A DNA stretch of 10,195 bases, taken from assembly GCA_946629155.1 (NCBI GenBank), contig CAMOXM010000048.1, positions 1-10,195 of the forward strand. The letters run 5' to 3'. A program made the position numbers and the translations under genes. Shown here piece by piece: positions 1-6,767 of the stretch. Below the pieces are notes generated by a model. The model was not told the origin of the DNA and searched no databases. It saw only the letters and a program-made list of their open reading frames with translations. Position 1 is the first letter of the stretch. Each line of letters starts with the position of its first letter. The DNA is from UBA9848 sp003454065 (GTDB taxonomy: Bacteria; Spirochaetota; Spirochaetia; Sphaerochaetales; Sphaerochaetaceae).

Positions 1-1029
1 ACAGAAGCGGAAGATTCACCATATACGGGACTGGGCTTCGATGAGGAAGAAGAAGGCGACAAGGCCGGATTCATAGTCATAAAAGGCGGGAAATTGAAAA
101 TCGACACCATATCGAAAGCCATAACTGCCAAATGGACCGAGGATGATAGGACGGCAGGCTTGGAAACCAATTACACCCCTTCGCCGTTCGTGCTCATAAC
201 CGGAGGCGAGATAGAGGCGACCACGAAGGGGACTCCGTATGAAAGCACTGCCTCTCAGACCGTTGTCAACGCAGACGGCGTCAGCGAAGTACTGAACGAT
301 GTGTCACTGTCTCCGGAGGGAATCGAGGGAAAGGCGAATTTGTATGTATATGGCGGACGGATAACATGCAATACGACGGATGATTGCCTCAATGTCAGTT
401 CTACATCGGGGTCGGTGGAAATAAACGGCGGTTATGTTTATGCCTACAGCTCCAGCAACGATTGCATTGATTCGAACGGCAAGCTCAAGATAACCGGCGG
501 GGTCGTCGTCGCTTTCACGACCAAAAACCCCGAATGCGCTTTTGATTGCGATCAAAACGAATTCTCCGTCACAGGCGGGGTGCTGATCGGCATAGGCACG
601 ACCAATTATTCCAAACCGACGGTTTCGGCATGTTCGCAGGGCGTCCTCGTCATTTCAGGAAGTTCGTTGGGTAGCAAAGACAAGCTTCTTTGCGTCAAGG
701 ATTCATCCAGCAATGTCAAATTCGCATATAATGTCCCCGTAAGCGCGAACCAGAACCTCGTAGCGATTCTGTCGTCGCCCGAATTCAAGAACAGCGGTTC
801 GTATTCGGTCGTATCCGGCGCGACTCCGTCAGAAGGAAAAACCTTCCACGGCTTGTACACCGAGTTGCCGACATCGTCCGGCGGAACTGAAGCGGAAAGC
901 GGTGTATCCTTTTCCAGCTCTTTCGTGCATACCCAATCGGGTGCGACGGGGAACGGGCCGCAGGAGGGAGGCAGGCCGCAGGGTCCAGGCAATGGACAGG
1001 GCGGCAAGAACCCATTTGGCTGGCTATAG
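1..1029 (+). CDS. Carbohydrate-binding beta-helix surface protein (DUF4353/Cthe_2159-like), C-terminal part, 5' end outside window
   Basis: The frame is open from the first base, so the N-terminus and any signal peptide lie outside the window. About 340 residues are visible. They consist of repeated short strands carrying Gly-Gly turns (ITGGEIEA, LYVYGGRIT, EINGGYVYA, LKITGGVVV, FSVTGGVLI) and the D-D/N-C-[IL]-[ND] turn motif seen twice (TTDDCLNVSS and SNDCIDSNGK). This is the pattern of the Cthe_2159-type polyuronate-binding beta-helix family, often annotated as DUF4353 or 'carbohydrate-binding domain-containing protein'. The C-terminus is a low-complexity Gly/Pro/Gln tail (about 940-1020), which is common in this family. 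Family members are exported and thought to bind acidic polysaccharides at the cell surface. There is no clear partner gene in view. Family assignment is fairly confident; the substrate is unknown. Confidence 0.75.
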   Translation, partial: TEAEDSPYTGLGFDEEEEGDKAGFIVIKGGKLKIDTISKAITAKWTEDDRTAGLETNYTPSPFVLITGGEIEATTKGTPYESTASQTVVNADGVSEVLNDVSLSPEGIEGKANLYVYGGRITCNTTDDCLNVSSTSGSVEINGGYVYAYSSSNDCIDSNGKLKITGGVVVAFTTKNPECAFDCDQNEFSVTGGVLIGIGTTNYSKPTVSACSQGVLVISGSSLGSKDKLLCVKDSSSNVKFAYNVPVSANQNLVAILSSPEFKNSGSYSVVSGATPSEGKTFHGLYTELPTSSGGTEAESGVSFSSSFVHTQSGATGNGPQEGGRPQGPGNGQGGKNPFGWL

Positions 1030-1041
1030 CATATCTTTTCT

Positions 1042-1917
1042 ATGTTTCTCCGTGTCCAAAAGAGCAGCTGCATTATTATTTTTCTATATGCTGTTGTGCT
1101 CGTGCGGCTTCATCGGCAGGGATACGGTTTCGTGTGCTGGAAGCTCGCGGATAGCGGAGAAATCGTTGGAATCGTTTCCTTGCAGAACGCTCAAAACGGA
1201 ACCGTTCGCATAATGGCGGTTTGGCGACGTTTGAAATTCAGAATATCGTTTGACAGCGATGGCGGCTTCCCATATGCCTTGAAGCTTGGTTCTTTGGACG
1301 ACAAGAGGGCTTATGTCCGTAGTCTCGTGGATGAGATATACGAAAAGGATGTTGCCAGAAGGATCAGAATCAGAAACAGGGCGATATTCGAGCAGGCGCG
1401 AAGATATGTGATCGACAACTTCGGATCGCCTGTTAGCATTCAGAACATTGCGGACGACCTTGTCAGAAGCGGCGTTGCTATAAAGCATGAGACCGTTCAG
1501 AAATACATTCATACTCTAGCGGATACGAAGATATTGATGCCTTGCGAAAGGTTTGACATGAAATCCAGGGAAAGCCTTAATGGCGAGCGCAAATACTATC
1601 TGAGCGACCTTTCTTTCTATTATGCTTTGAACACCGACAACAGGATTAATTTCGGACCGGTGCTCGAGAACATCGCCTATGTTTACGCTCGCAGCAAGGG
1701 GTGTTCGATAAGCGTGGGAAATATCGGAAGGCTCGAATGCGATTTCATAACCAGAGACAATGGAGGTTTTTTTCAAAACTCCTTCCTTCACGCTGTTCGG
1801 ATCTCGGTGCAAGCCGCAAGTCCTGCGGATTCCCCTCCGAAACGGGCATATGCACAAAGTATTAGCCCGTTTCGGAGGGGAACGCCTTGCGCCGGAATAG
1901 GCTTCGCAACGTCTTGA
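1042..1917 (+). pseudogene. AAA ATPase with DUF4143 domain, remnant, upstream fragment (N-terminal ATPase lost, 3' part interrupted by insertion)
   Basis: Recognisable protein starts near base 1261 with GGFPYALKL, followed by a winged-helix-like region (SPVSIQNIADDL, ETVQKYIHTLAD) and the DUF4143 landmarks KYYLSDLSFYYAL, LENIAYVYARSKG and GRLECDFITRDN. Intact family members carry about 200 residues of P-loop ATPase before this point. None is present: bases 1042-1260 encode an unrelated stretch without a Walker motif. The frame leaves homology exactly at base 1762, where a short inverted-repeat element begins, and then runs through the element to a stop at 1915-1917. The native C-terminus resumes at about 1942. 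The gene is therefore broken at both ends. The first plausible ATG is 1042, but the true start has probably been lost. Intact relatives are poorly characterised ATPases common in gut bacteria. Confidence 0.75.
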
Positions 1918-1938
1918 AATCAGTTTTGAAAAAACCTC
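1762..1938. mobile_element. MITE-like inverted-repeat element, 177 bp, non-coding
   Basis: The left end reads gaggtttttttcaaaact (1763-1780). The right end, agttttgaaaaaacctc (1922-1938), is its inverted complement apart from one T in the T run. Inside lies a perfect 18-bp inverted repeat (1830-1847 with 1865-1882, 17-nt loop), a strong hairpin. The element is flanked by AAT on both sides (1759-1761 and 1939-1941), consistent with a 3-bp target duplication. It contains no transposase. Deleting 1762-1941 joins RDN to KMNYAYVQ in frame within the DUF4143 gene, so the boundaries are supported independently by protein homology. Mobilisation by a transposase elsewhere in the genome is inference, and the transposase family is not identifiable from this copy. 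Confidence 0.75.
1830..1882. repeat. Perfect 18-bp inverted repeat inside the element
   Basis: The arms ttcccctccgaaacgggc (1830-1847) and gcccgtttcggaggggaa (1865-1882) are exact reverse complements, separated by 17 nt. In RNA or single-stranded DNA this would form a stable GC-rich hairpin. It has no T run after it, so it is not a typical intrinsic terminator on the + strand. It is most likely a structural part of the inserted element. Confidence 0.85.
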
Positions 1939-1944
1939 AATAAA

Positions 1945-2151
1945 ATGAATTACGCCTACGTTCAGATTTCATATGTGATTTTATCAAGCAGGGAAACCGA
2001 GGATCGCGAGTATCGGAGCCTTGAAAGCATAAAAGGCGACAACTATCCTAGGTTTTTGCTTATATGCGACAGGTTGCTTCAGAAGCGAAACGGCATCAGA
2101 TATGAGAATCTCGTTGATTTCATCCTGTCTGGGAAAGAGTTCGTCTTATGA
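1945..2151 (+). pseudogene. AAA ATPase/DUF4143 remnant, downstream (C-terminal) fragment
   Basis: This is the continuation of the gene interrupted at 1762. MNYAYVQISYVIL, ETEDREYRSLESIKGDNYP and the RNGI...VDFIL ending match the C-terminal part of DUF4143 ATPases, where a short nuclease-like fold (ECDF...YVQ) is completed. It is in the same frame as the upstream fragment and would be contiguous with it once the 177-bp element and one AAT are removed. The ATG at 1945 is an internal methionine of the ancestral protein, not a real start, and no ribosome binding site precedes it. The stop (2149-2151) overlaps the next ATG by 4 bp (ATGA), so the two genes were probably once translationally coupled. 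Confidence 0.8.
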
Positions 2152-2671
2152 GCGTCAGAGCATTTAACAGGCTGAAATGGTGGTTGCTTCCTTTTTGGCT
2201 CGTGTGGTGCTTTCCATCGTTCCTGCTCGGTTTCGCAGTGTATTCGTATTCCAGATTAGTACGGAAGTCCTGCGTGCGCCGCAAGTCGCCGGAGGGAATC
2301 GTATGGTATATGACCGATAACGGAAGTCCGGTGTATGGCGTTTCGATATTCCCTTTCATATTCCTGTCGGAGAAATGCGCCGACGCCGTATCCGTTCGAC
2401 ACGAATTCGGCCATTGCGTCCAATGCCTTGTATGGGGCTGGCTTTATCTCATAGCGATCGGGATTCCAAGCTTCACATCGAATATTCCCAAAGTCAACAA
2501 GCTGCTTCGCGGACGCCCTTGCAACAGCGAATTCCAATACTACGGCCTCGAAGGGGGGGGCATGACTTCTGGTGGGAGCGGGATGCCGACAAGAAGGGCG
2601 GCATATCGCTCAAATATCTCCGCCATCGTGCAGTAAGCTTATCCAAAGTCTTCGGCAACCTCTGCGGATAG
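2148..2671 (+). pseudogene. Membrane protein with HEFGH zinc-protease-like motif, frameshifted at a G8 run
   Basis: The first frame (2148-2636) gives a hydrophobic N-terminal segment (residues about 11-33) and then VRHEFGHCVQ (H85-E86-F87-G88-H89). A second hydrophobic segment, VWGWLYLIAIGIPS, follows. HExxH followed by xxQ and a membrane segment resembles a family of small uncharacterised membrane proteins whose C-terminal motif is E-[KR]-x-A-D-[KR]-x-G-G-[IV]. That motif is present here (WERDADKKGGI) but only in the neighbouring frame, which ends at the stop 2669-2671. The switch happens at eight consecutive G (2553-2560), and a ninth G would give one continuous protein of about 174 residues. 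The break may be a true mutation, a phase-variable state or a sequence error. The start is chosen because it overlaps the preceding stop (ATGA). Protease activity is not proven. Confidence 0.6.
2596..2632. repeat. 37-bp direct repeat, copy 1
   Basis: Positions 2596-2632 are identical, base for base, to 2754-2790, 158 bp downstream (offset start to start). This copy lies in the 3' part of the HEFGH-protein gene, where the restored frame encodes GGISLKYLRHRA. Identity starts and stops abruptly, with unrelated sequence on either side. Confidence 0.95.
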
Positions 2672-2753
2672 ATTTGAGTTGAGAGACCGCCTATGCAGGA
2701 TTCGAGCAAATCAAGACAGTGCTTTGCGCACGGCTTGATGCTCGAAGCCGATT

Positions 2754-2790
2754 GGGCGGCATATCGCTCAAATATCTCCGCCATCGTGCA
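2754..2790. repeat. 37-bp direct repeat, copy 2
   Basis: This is an exact second copy of 2596-2632. It ends six bases before the -35 box of the promoter for the downstream operon. The intervening 121 bp (2633-2753) carry a small inverted repeat, cggctt/aagccg, near 2732-2750 and no recognisable gene. The pair may come from a local duplication, or from recombination involving a dispersed repeat. Which copy is original cannot be told here, although only copy 1 sits in a homologous coding context. Confidence 0.95.
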
Positions 2791-2795
2791 ACAAA

Positions 2796-2824
2796 TTGCA
2801 AAACGCAGAAAAAGGGTATATAAT
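2796..2824 (+). promoter_or_regulatory. Sigma-70-type promoter of the core operon, probably giving a leaderless mRNA
   Basis: TTGCAA (2796-2801), a 17-bp spacer and TATAAT (2819-2824) closely match the vegetative consensus. Transcription should start around 2830-2832, and the first codon of the next gene is at 2833. The 5' leader would therefore be about zero to three nucleotides. No Shine-Dalgarno sequence lies at a usable distance from that ATG. Confidence 0.7.
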
Positions 2825-2832
2825 TCAACCAT

Positions 2833-3381
2833 ATGAAAACATTAGGATTAGTAAAGAGACTCTTGTTCGTTGCTGTTTTGGTCGCATCGAGCGTGCCGAT
2901 GCTTTTTTCCGCATCTAGGAACATGACTTTTGTCAATGGATTCGACAGAAATTCGTTGTCGATAAGATGGATCGGGATCGGAAGCAATGTTTCGCAGGCC
3001 GTGATGAGCGCCATTGATGGTTTGGAAGAGGATTTGGAGAACGAGATAATTGCCAGATGCTCGAAAATCGCAGGCAAGTATTCGGGAAACGACATTAGGT
3101 CGTTTGTCGATGGGATTTCAAGCAATGTCGATTCCATAAAAAGGGAGATGATAAGGAAGTCCAGATGCGTTGAGAGCTATGAGACGGAATACGGCGAAAG
3201 CGTCGTGCGCTATTCCATCGACGCCGGCGCATTCGAGAGCGTTTTCGACAAGTATATCGCGAAATTCAATGACGATAGCGATGCGATGAGAGTATATACG
3301 CAGAGAATACAGAGCGTCAACAGGTTCTTCAGGAACAAATTCGATTTTATGGAAGAAGTGCAGGTGAGAGTGAAGCAATGA
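2833..3381 (+). CDS. Secreted or envelope hypothetical protein, first gene of the operon
   Basis: The protein has 182 residues. Its N-terminus is a typical Sec signal peptide: a basic KTLGLVKR, then LLFVAVLVASSVPMLF, with a likely cleavage after FSA (about residue 27) and no lipobox cysteine. The mature part is rich in charged residues and predicted helix, with regularly spaced acidic and hydrophobic positions (MSAIDGLEEDLENEI, KYIAKFNDDSDAMRVY). A small periplasmic helical or coiled-coil protein is likely. I do not recognise a family. The ATG at 2833 is the only start that keeps the signal peptide, and it lies just downstream of a TATAAT box, so translation is probably leaderless. The last four bases overlap the infA start (ATGA), which ties a periplasmic protein to a translation operon for unknown reasons. 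Confidence 0.75.
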   Translation: MKTLGLVKRLLFVAVLVASSVPMLFSASRNMTFVNGFDRNSLSIRWIGIGSNVSQAVMSAIDGLEEDLENEIIARCSKIAGKYSGNDIRSFVDGISSNVDSIKREMIRKSRCVESYETEYGESVVRYSIDAGAFESVFDKYIAKFNDDSDAMRVYTQRIQSVNRFFRNKFDFMEEVQVRVKQ

Positions 3382-3617
3382 GTTCCGATACGAAAGAAGA
3401 AGCCATAGAAGTGACCGGTAAGGTCATTGAAGTTCTTAGAAACACCACGTTCAGGGTGGAACTGCAAAACGGTCACGTCGTCCTCGCCTACATTTCGGGC
3501 AAGATGAGAAAGAGCAATATCAAAATCATACTCGGAGATACTGTAAGGGTTGAGATCTCCCCATACGATCTGGGAAAGGGAAGAATCATCTACAGGGAAA
3601 AGAACATCACAGCTTAG
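3378..3617 (+). CDS. infA: Translation initiation factor IF-1
   Basis: The 79-residue protein is an OB-fold IF-1 with the family landmarks in order: IEVTGKVIEVL, FRVELQNGHVVLAYISGKMRKSNI, ILGDTVRVEISPYDLGKGRIIYR. IF-1 binds the 30S A site during initiation together with IF-2 and IF-3. It is slightly longer than the usual 72 residues because of a six- to seven-residue acidic N-terminal extension before IEVTG. The start overlaps the previous stop by 4 bp and has little Shine-Dalgarno sequence (gtgagagtgaagca), so it may depend on coupled translation. Identification is secure. Confidence 0.95.
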   Translation: MSSDTKEEAIEVTGKVIEVLRNTTFRVELQNGHVVLAYISGKMRKSNIKIILGDTVRVEISPYDLGKGRIIYREKNITA

Positions 3618-3626
3618 GAGACGAAT

Positions 3627-5078
3627 ATGTCTGTAAACAAATTGAGCGCCTCCGAAAAAGCGTATATTGACAGTCTTTTGTCTCTTTTGCAGGAAAAGTG
3701 CCCATCGGTTAGGGATAGATACGTTGATGAGCTTGAGAATCAGCGCAGCACATTGAAGCTCATCGCTAGCGAGAATTATTCGTCGGTGGCAGTTCAGGCT
3801 GCAATGGGGACGATATTCACCGACAAATATGCTGAAGGAGTTCCGTACCATAGGTTTTATGCTGGATGCGAAGTCATAGATGAGTTGGAGAACGAGTGCG
3901 TCGAGGCATGCAAGAAGCTTTTCGGGGCGGATTTCGCTTACGTTCAGCCTCATTCCGGAGCAGATGCGAATTTGGTGGCATATTGGGCTATATTGTCATG
4001 GAAGACGATGGAGCCTGTCCTCGAGAAGATAGGCGAGAAGAACATGTCGAAACTTTCCTCCGCTGATTTTCTGAAGATACGCGAGGCATGCCATAATCAG
4101 AGGCTTTTATCGCTCGACTATTACAGCGGCGGTCATCTTACGCATGGATACAGGATGAACGTTTCGGCGCAGATGTTCGATGTCAGGACATATTCCGTTT
4201 CGAAAGAGACCTTCATGCTGGACTATGATGACATAGAGAAGGCAGCCTTGGAATTCAAGCCCCTCGTGCTTTTGGCGGGGTATAGCGCTTATCCGCGCGC
4301 CATAAACTTCAGAAGATTGCGGGAAATCGCTGATAAGGTCGGAGCCGTTCTCATGGTGGATATGGCTCATTTCGCAGGCTTGGTTGCAGGAAAGGTTTTC
4401 ACAGGGGATGAGAATCCCGTGGGATTCGCCGATATAGTGACCAGCACCACGCATAAGACACTTAGAGGGCCGAGAGGAGGGTTCATTCTGGCGAAGCAGC
4501 ATCTGGCGCCGTTTGTCGAGAAAGGATGCCCTCTCGTAATAGGCGGTCCCTTGGAGCATGTGATCGCTGCCAAACTCGTGGCTTTCAAGGAAGCGCTTTG
4601 CGATGATTTCAAATCGTATGCGTCCGAGATAGTGCGCAATTCCCGTGCTCTTGCTTCGGAATTGATGAAGCATGATGTAAATGTCCTTACCGGAGGCACT
4701 GACAACCATATCGTTCTTGTCGATGTGTTCAAGAGCTTCGGTCTTACCGGCCGGCAGGCTGAATCGAGTTTGAGAAGCGTGGGAATCACGTTGAACAGGA
4801 ACGCCTTGCCGTTTGATTCGAACGGACCTTGGTACACATCGGGCATACGGCTTGGACTTGGTGCGCTTACGACAAGGGGCTTGAAAGAAGGCGATATGGC
4901 CGAAATCGCCTCCGTCATAAAGCTTGTGCTTAGCGCGACCAAGCCTGGATTCGCAATTTCCAAAGACGGAATCAAGTCCGAATCCAAAACGCTTTTCGAA
5001 CTCGATGCGAGAACGCGTGATGAAGCGAAAAACAGGATTTGCACGCTTTTGAAGCGCTATCCGCTTTATGAGCGCTGA
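3627..5078 (+). CDS. glyA: Serine hydroxymethyltransferase, long form
   Basis: This PLP enzyme interconverts serine and glycine with transfer of a one-carbon unit to tetrahydrofolate. The visible landmarks are LKLIASENYSS (44-54), TDKYAEGVPYHRFYAG (65-80), VQPHSGADANL (106-116), GGHLTHG (168-174), LMVDMAHFAGLVAG (242-255) and STTHKTLRGPRGG (273-285). The PLP-binding lysine is K277 and the conserved aspartate is D245. At 483 residues it exceeds the usual 415-420. The extra length is mainly an insertion of roughly 40 residues between the PHSGADAN and GGHLTHG motifs (about 120-165), as in the long SHMTs known from spirochaetes and chlamydiae. A clear ggag ribosome binding site precedes the ATG (3617-3620). 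The stop overlaps the rimM start by one base (TGATG). Confidence 0.95.
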   Translation: MSVNKLSASEKAYIDSLLSLLQEKCPSVRDRYVDELENQRSTLKLIASENYSSVAVQAAMGTIFTDKYAEGVPYHRFYAGCEVIDELENECVEACKKLFGADFAYVQPHSGADANLVAYWAILSWKTMEPVLEKIGEKNMSKLSSADFLKIREACHNQRLLSLDYYSGGHLTHGYRMNVSAQMFDVRTYSVSKETFMLDYDDIEKAALEFKPLVLLAGYSAYPRAINFRRLREIADKVGAVLMVDMAHFAGLVAGKVFTGDENPVGFADIVTSTTHKTLRGPRGGFILAKQHLAPFVEKGCPLVIGGPLEHVIAAKLVAFKEALCDDFKSYASEIVRNSRALASELMKHDVNVLTGGTDNHIVLVDVFKSFGLTGRQAESSLRSVGITLNRNALPFDSNGPWYTSGIRLGLGALTTRGLKEGDMAEIASVIKLVLSATKPGFAISKDGIKSESKTLFELDARTRDEAKNRICTLLKRYPLYER

Positions 5079-5692
5079 TGTCTGGCAAAACCATTGAAAA
5101 AGACGCACCTGAAAACTTCGAGGTTCAAGGCTGTCAGGATTCCAAATGCAGTAATGAAGGTCGGTCTTCGCGTTCTCCTCATGCGATACCAGAGGGGTAT
5201 ATCGAGACAGGGAGAATCGGAAAGGCGCATGGATTGGAGGGGTTGATGCGTCTTGATAGCGGTAATTCCACCGATAATTTGCTGAAAGCGTCCGATATCG
5301 TCCTCAGAGATAGAAACGGCAAAGCATTTTTCGCGGAAATTGAGAAGATAGCTGAAAAGGGCGATGGCAGGTTCGTGAAATTCAAAAGCTATGGCAGCAG
5401 GGAATCCGCGCAGCCGATAGCAGGCTCCGTCCTGTTCGTCAAACGAGAGGATGCAAGGGCTCTTGGCGAAGGAGAGACGTATTACGACGATCTCATTGGG
5501 CTTTCGGTTGTTTTCGAATCGGAGAGAGTAGGCGAAGTCGCAGGGCTGATCGAAGGTGCGCAAAGCCTGATACTCGAAGTCAGAAAGAACGATGGGAAGA
5601 TTGCTTTGGTTCCGTATATGAAGGTGTATGTCGGCGAGCCCGACCTTGCTTCACGCTCCATAGAGCTTTTGAACGGAGGTCTTCTTTCGTGA
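5078..5692 (+). CDS. rimM: Ribosome maturation factor RimM
   Basis: RimM assists late assembly of the 30S head, binding S19. Residues 41-57 (YIETGRIGKAHGLEGLM) are the N-terminal RimM signature. The C-terminal PRC-barrel is marked by YYDDLIGLSVV (135-145), GEVAGLIEGAQSLILEV (152-168) and LVPYMKVYV (177-185), followed by the final IELLNGGL. The protein is 204 residues, longer than the common 165-180. The excess is an N-terminal, Ser/Asn-rich extension of about 38 residues containing two cysteines. No alternative ATG, GTG or TTG occurs in frame between 5078 and the conserved domain, so the extension appears real. The start overlaps the glyA stop by one base, and the end overlaps trmD by four (GTGA). 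Confidence 0.92.
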   Translation: MSGKTIEKDAPENFEVQGCQDSKCSNEGRSSRSPHAIPEGYIETGRIGKAHGLEGLMRLDSGNSTDNLLKASDIVLRDRNGKAFFAEIEKIAEKGDGRFVKFKSYGSRESAQPIAGSVLFVKREDARALGEGETYYDDLIGLSVVFESERVGEVAGLIEGAQSLILEVRKNDGKIALVPYMKVYVGEPDLASRSIELLNGGLLS

Positions 5693-6432
5693 AAATAACA
5701 GTGCTCACGCTGTTTCCGCAAATTCTCGAAGGGTTTTTCGAAAATTCGATTTTCAATCGCGCGCAGAAAAAGGGCTTGGTGGAAGTTCGGATGGTCGATT
5801 TCCGGGATTATTCCGACGATAAGCACAGAAAAGTCGATGATGAGATTTATTCCGGCGGAGCCGGTCTCCTGATAAAGCCTCAGCCGCTGTTTGATGCGCT
5901 TAATGCCTTGCAGGTCAAAGAGAGAGGAATCAGGGTGGTGTATCCGACGCCGTCCGGAAGAAGATTCGACCAGTCGAAAGCGGCGGAGCTTAGTCGCGAA
6001 GACGAATTGGTTTTCATAGCAGGGCATTACGAAGGCATAGACCAAAGAGTGATAGATTGCTTTGTGACCGATGAGCTGAGCATAGGGGACTATGTGATTT
6101 CATCTGGTGAGGTCGCTGCTTTGTGCATCATAGATGCGGTTTACAGGCTGATACCCGGCGTGATAAGCGAGGAGAGCCTCGAATCCGAAAGCTTCAGCGC
6201 CGGACTTTTGGAATACCCTCAATACACCAGGCCTGCAATTTATTGCAATTTTTCGGTTCCTGATGTATTATTGAACGGAAATCATCGGAGTATTACGCAG
6301 TGGAAACGGGAAAAGTCCCTTGAGAAGACTTTTTTGAACAGGCCGGATTTGCTTGAAAATGCCGTGTTGGATGATTTCGATAAGCATGTCATTGAAGAAT
6401 TGAAGAAGAGGTATGGCAATGGATCTGATTAG
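5689..6432 (+). CDS. trmD: tRNA (guanine37-N1)-methyltransferase TrmD
   Basis: TrmD uses S-adenosylmethionine to methylate G37 of tRNAs, which prevents +1 frameshifting. The SPOUT trefoil-knot motifs are present: YPTPSGRRF (85-93), FIAGHYEGIDQRV (109-121), DELSIGDYVISSGEVAA (128-144), EYPQYTRP (175-182) and LLNGNHRSITQWKREKSL (194-211). The length of 247 is normal. The start is a GTG preceded by ggagg (5675-5679) at nine-base spacing, and it overlaps the rimM stop as GTGA. The catalytic arginine is R153. The position of the general-base aspartate (Asp169 in the Escherichia coli enzyme) is occupied by glutamate (E167 in SESF). This is a conservative change that may be a lineage variant. Confidence 0.95.
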   Translation: MKITVLTLFPQILEGFFENSIFNRAQKKGLVEVRMVDFRDYSDDKHRKVDDEIYSGGAGLLIKPQPLFDALNALQVKERGIRVVYPTPSGRRFDQSKAAELSREDELVFIAGHYEGIDQRVIDCFVTDELSIGDYVISSGEVAALCIIDAVYRLIPGVISEESLESESFSAGLLEYPQYTRPAIYCNFSVPDVLLNGNHRSITQWKREKSLEKTFLNRPDLLENAVLDDFDKHVIEELKKRYGNGSD

Positions 6433-6760
6433 GAAGGTTGAGAACGAACAGATTAAGGAAGGTGCGGAGAACTTTAATATCGGCGATACGGTGAAGGTGT
6501 ATTTCAAGATAGTCGAAGGAACTACGGAGAGGATTCAGGTCTTTGAAGGCGTCGTCATAGCGAAGAAGAACAGCGGAATAAGGCGTACATTCACCGTAAG
6601 GAAAATTTCGTATGGCGTCGGCGTGGAGAGGATATTCCCATTGCATTCTCCGAGAATCGAAAAGATAGAGGTTTCCAGAAGAGGTCGTGTCAGAAGAGCC
6701 AAGCTCTATTATTTGAGAGATAGAGTCGGAAAGGCGGCCAGAATCAAGGAGAAGCTCTGA
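6419..6760 (+). CDS. rplS: Large ribosomal subunit protein bL19
   Basis: L19 lies at the interface between the 30S and 50S subunits. The 113-residue sequence shows the whole family pattern: MDLIRKVENEQI, FNIGDTVKVYFKIVEG, RIQVFEGVVIAKKNSG, FTVRKISYGVGVERIFPLHSPRIEKIEV and the basic end RRAKLYYLRDRVGKAARIKE. The ATG at 6419 is preferred over the ATG six bases upstream (6413). The agagg at 6407-6411 lies seven bases from 6419 but only one base from 6413, and family members normally begin with (M)xDLI. With this start the gene overlaps trmD by 14 bp, the usual arrangement for this gene pair. Confidence 0.95.
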   Translation: MDLIRKVENEQIKEGAENFNIGDTVKVYFKIVEGTTERIQVFEGVVIAKKNSGIRRTFTVRKISYGVGVERIFPLHSPRIEKIEVSRRGRVRRAKLYYLRDRVGKAARIKEKL

Positions 6761-6767
6761 TATTGCA

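Noticed and set aside
1052..1213. Short frame starting at GTG 1052 with a lipoprotein-like signal (KRAAALLFFYMLLCSC), 53 residues
   Set aside because: It has no ribosome binding site, no recognisable mature domain and overlaps another open frame. A chance hydrophobic run or a decayed leader is as likely as a real lipoprotein.
2596..2790. Two 37-bp repeats as a minimal CRISPR array
   Set aside because: There are only two units, the 121-bp spacing is far longer than a spacer, the first unit is coding, and no cas genes are present.
3210..3953. Minus-strand open frame opposite infA and the flanking genes (247 codons)
   Set aside because: It spans three genes with clear function or context on the other strand and has no recognisable domains.
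4107..5108. Long open frame on the minus strand opposite glyA (333 codons)
   Set aside because: It lies antisense to a securely identified gene and shows no family motifs. It is a shadow of glyA codon bias.
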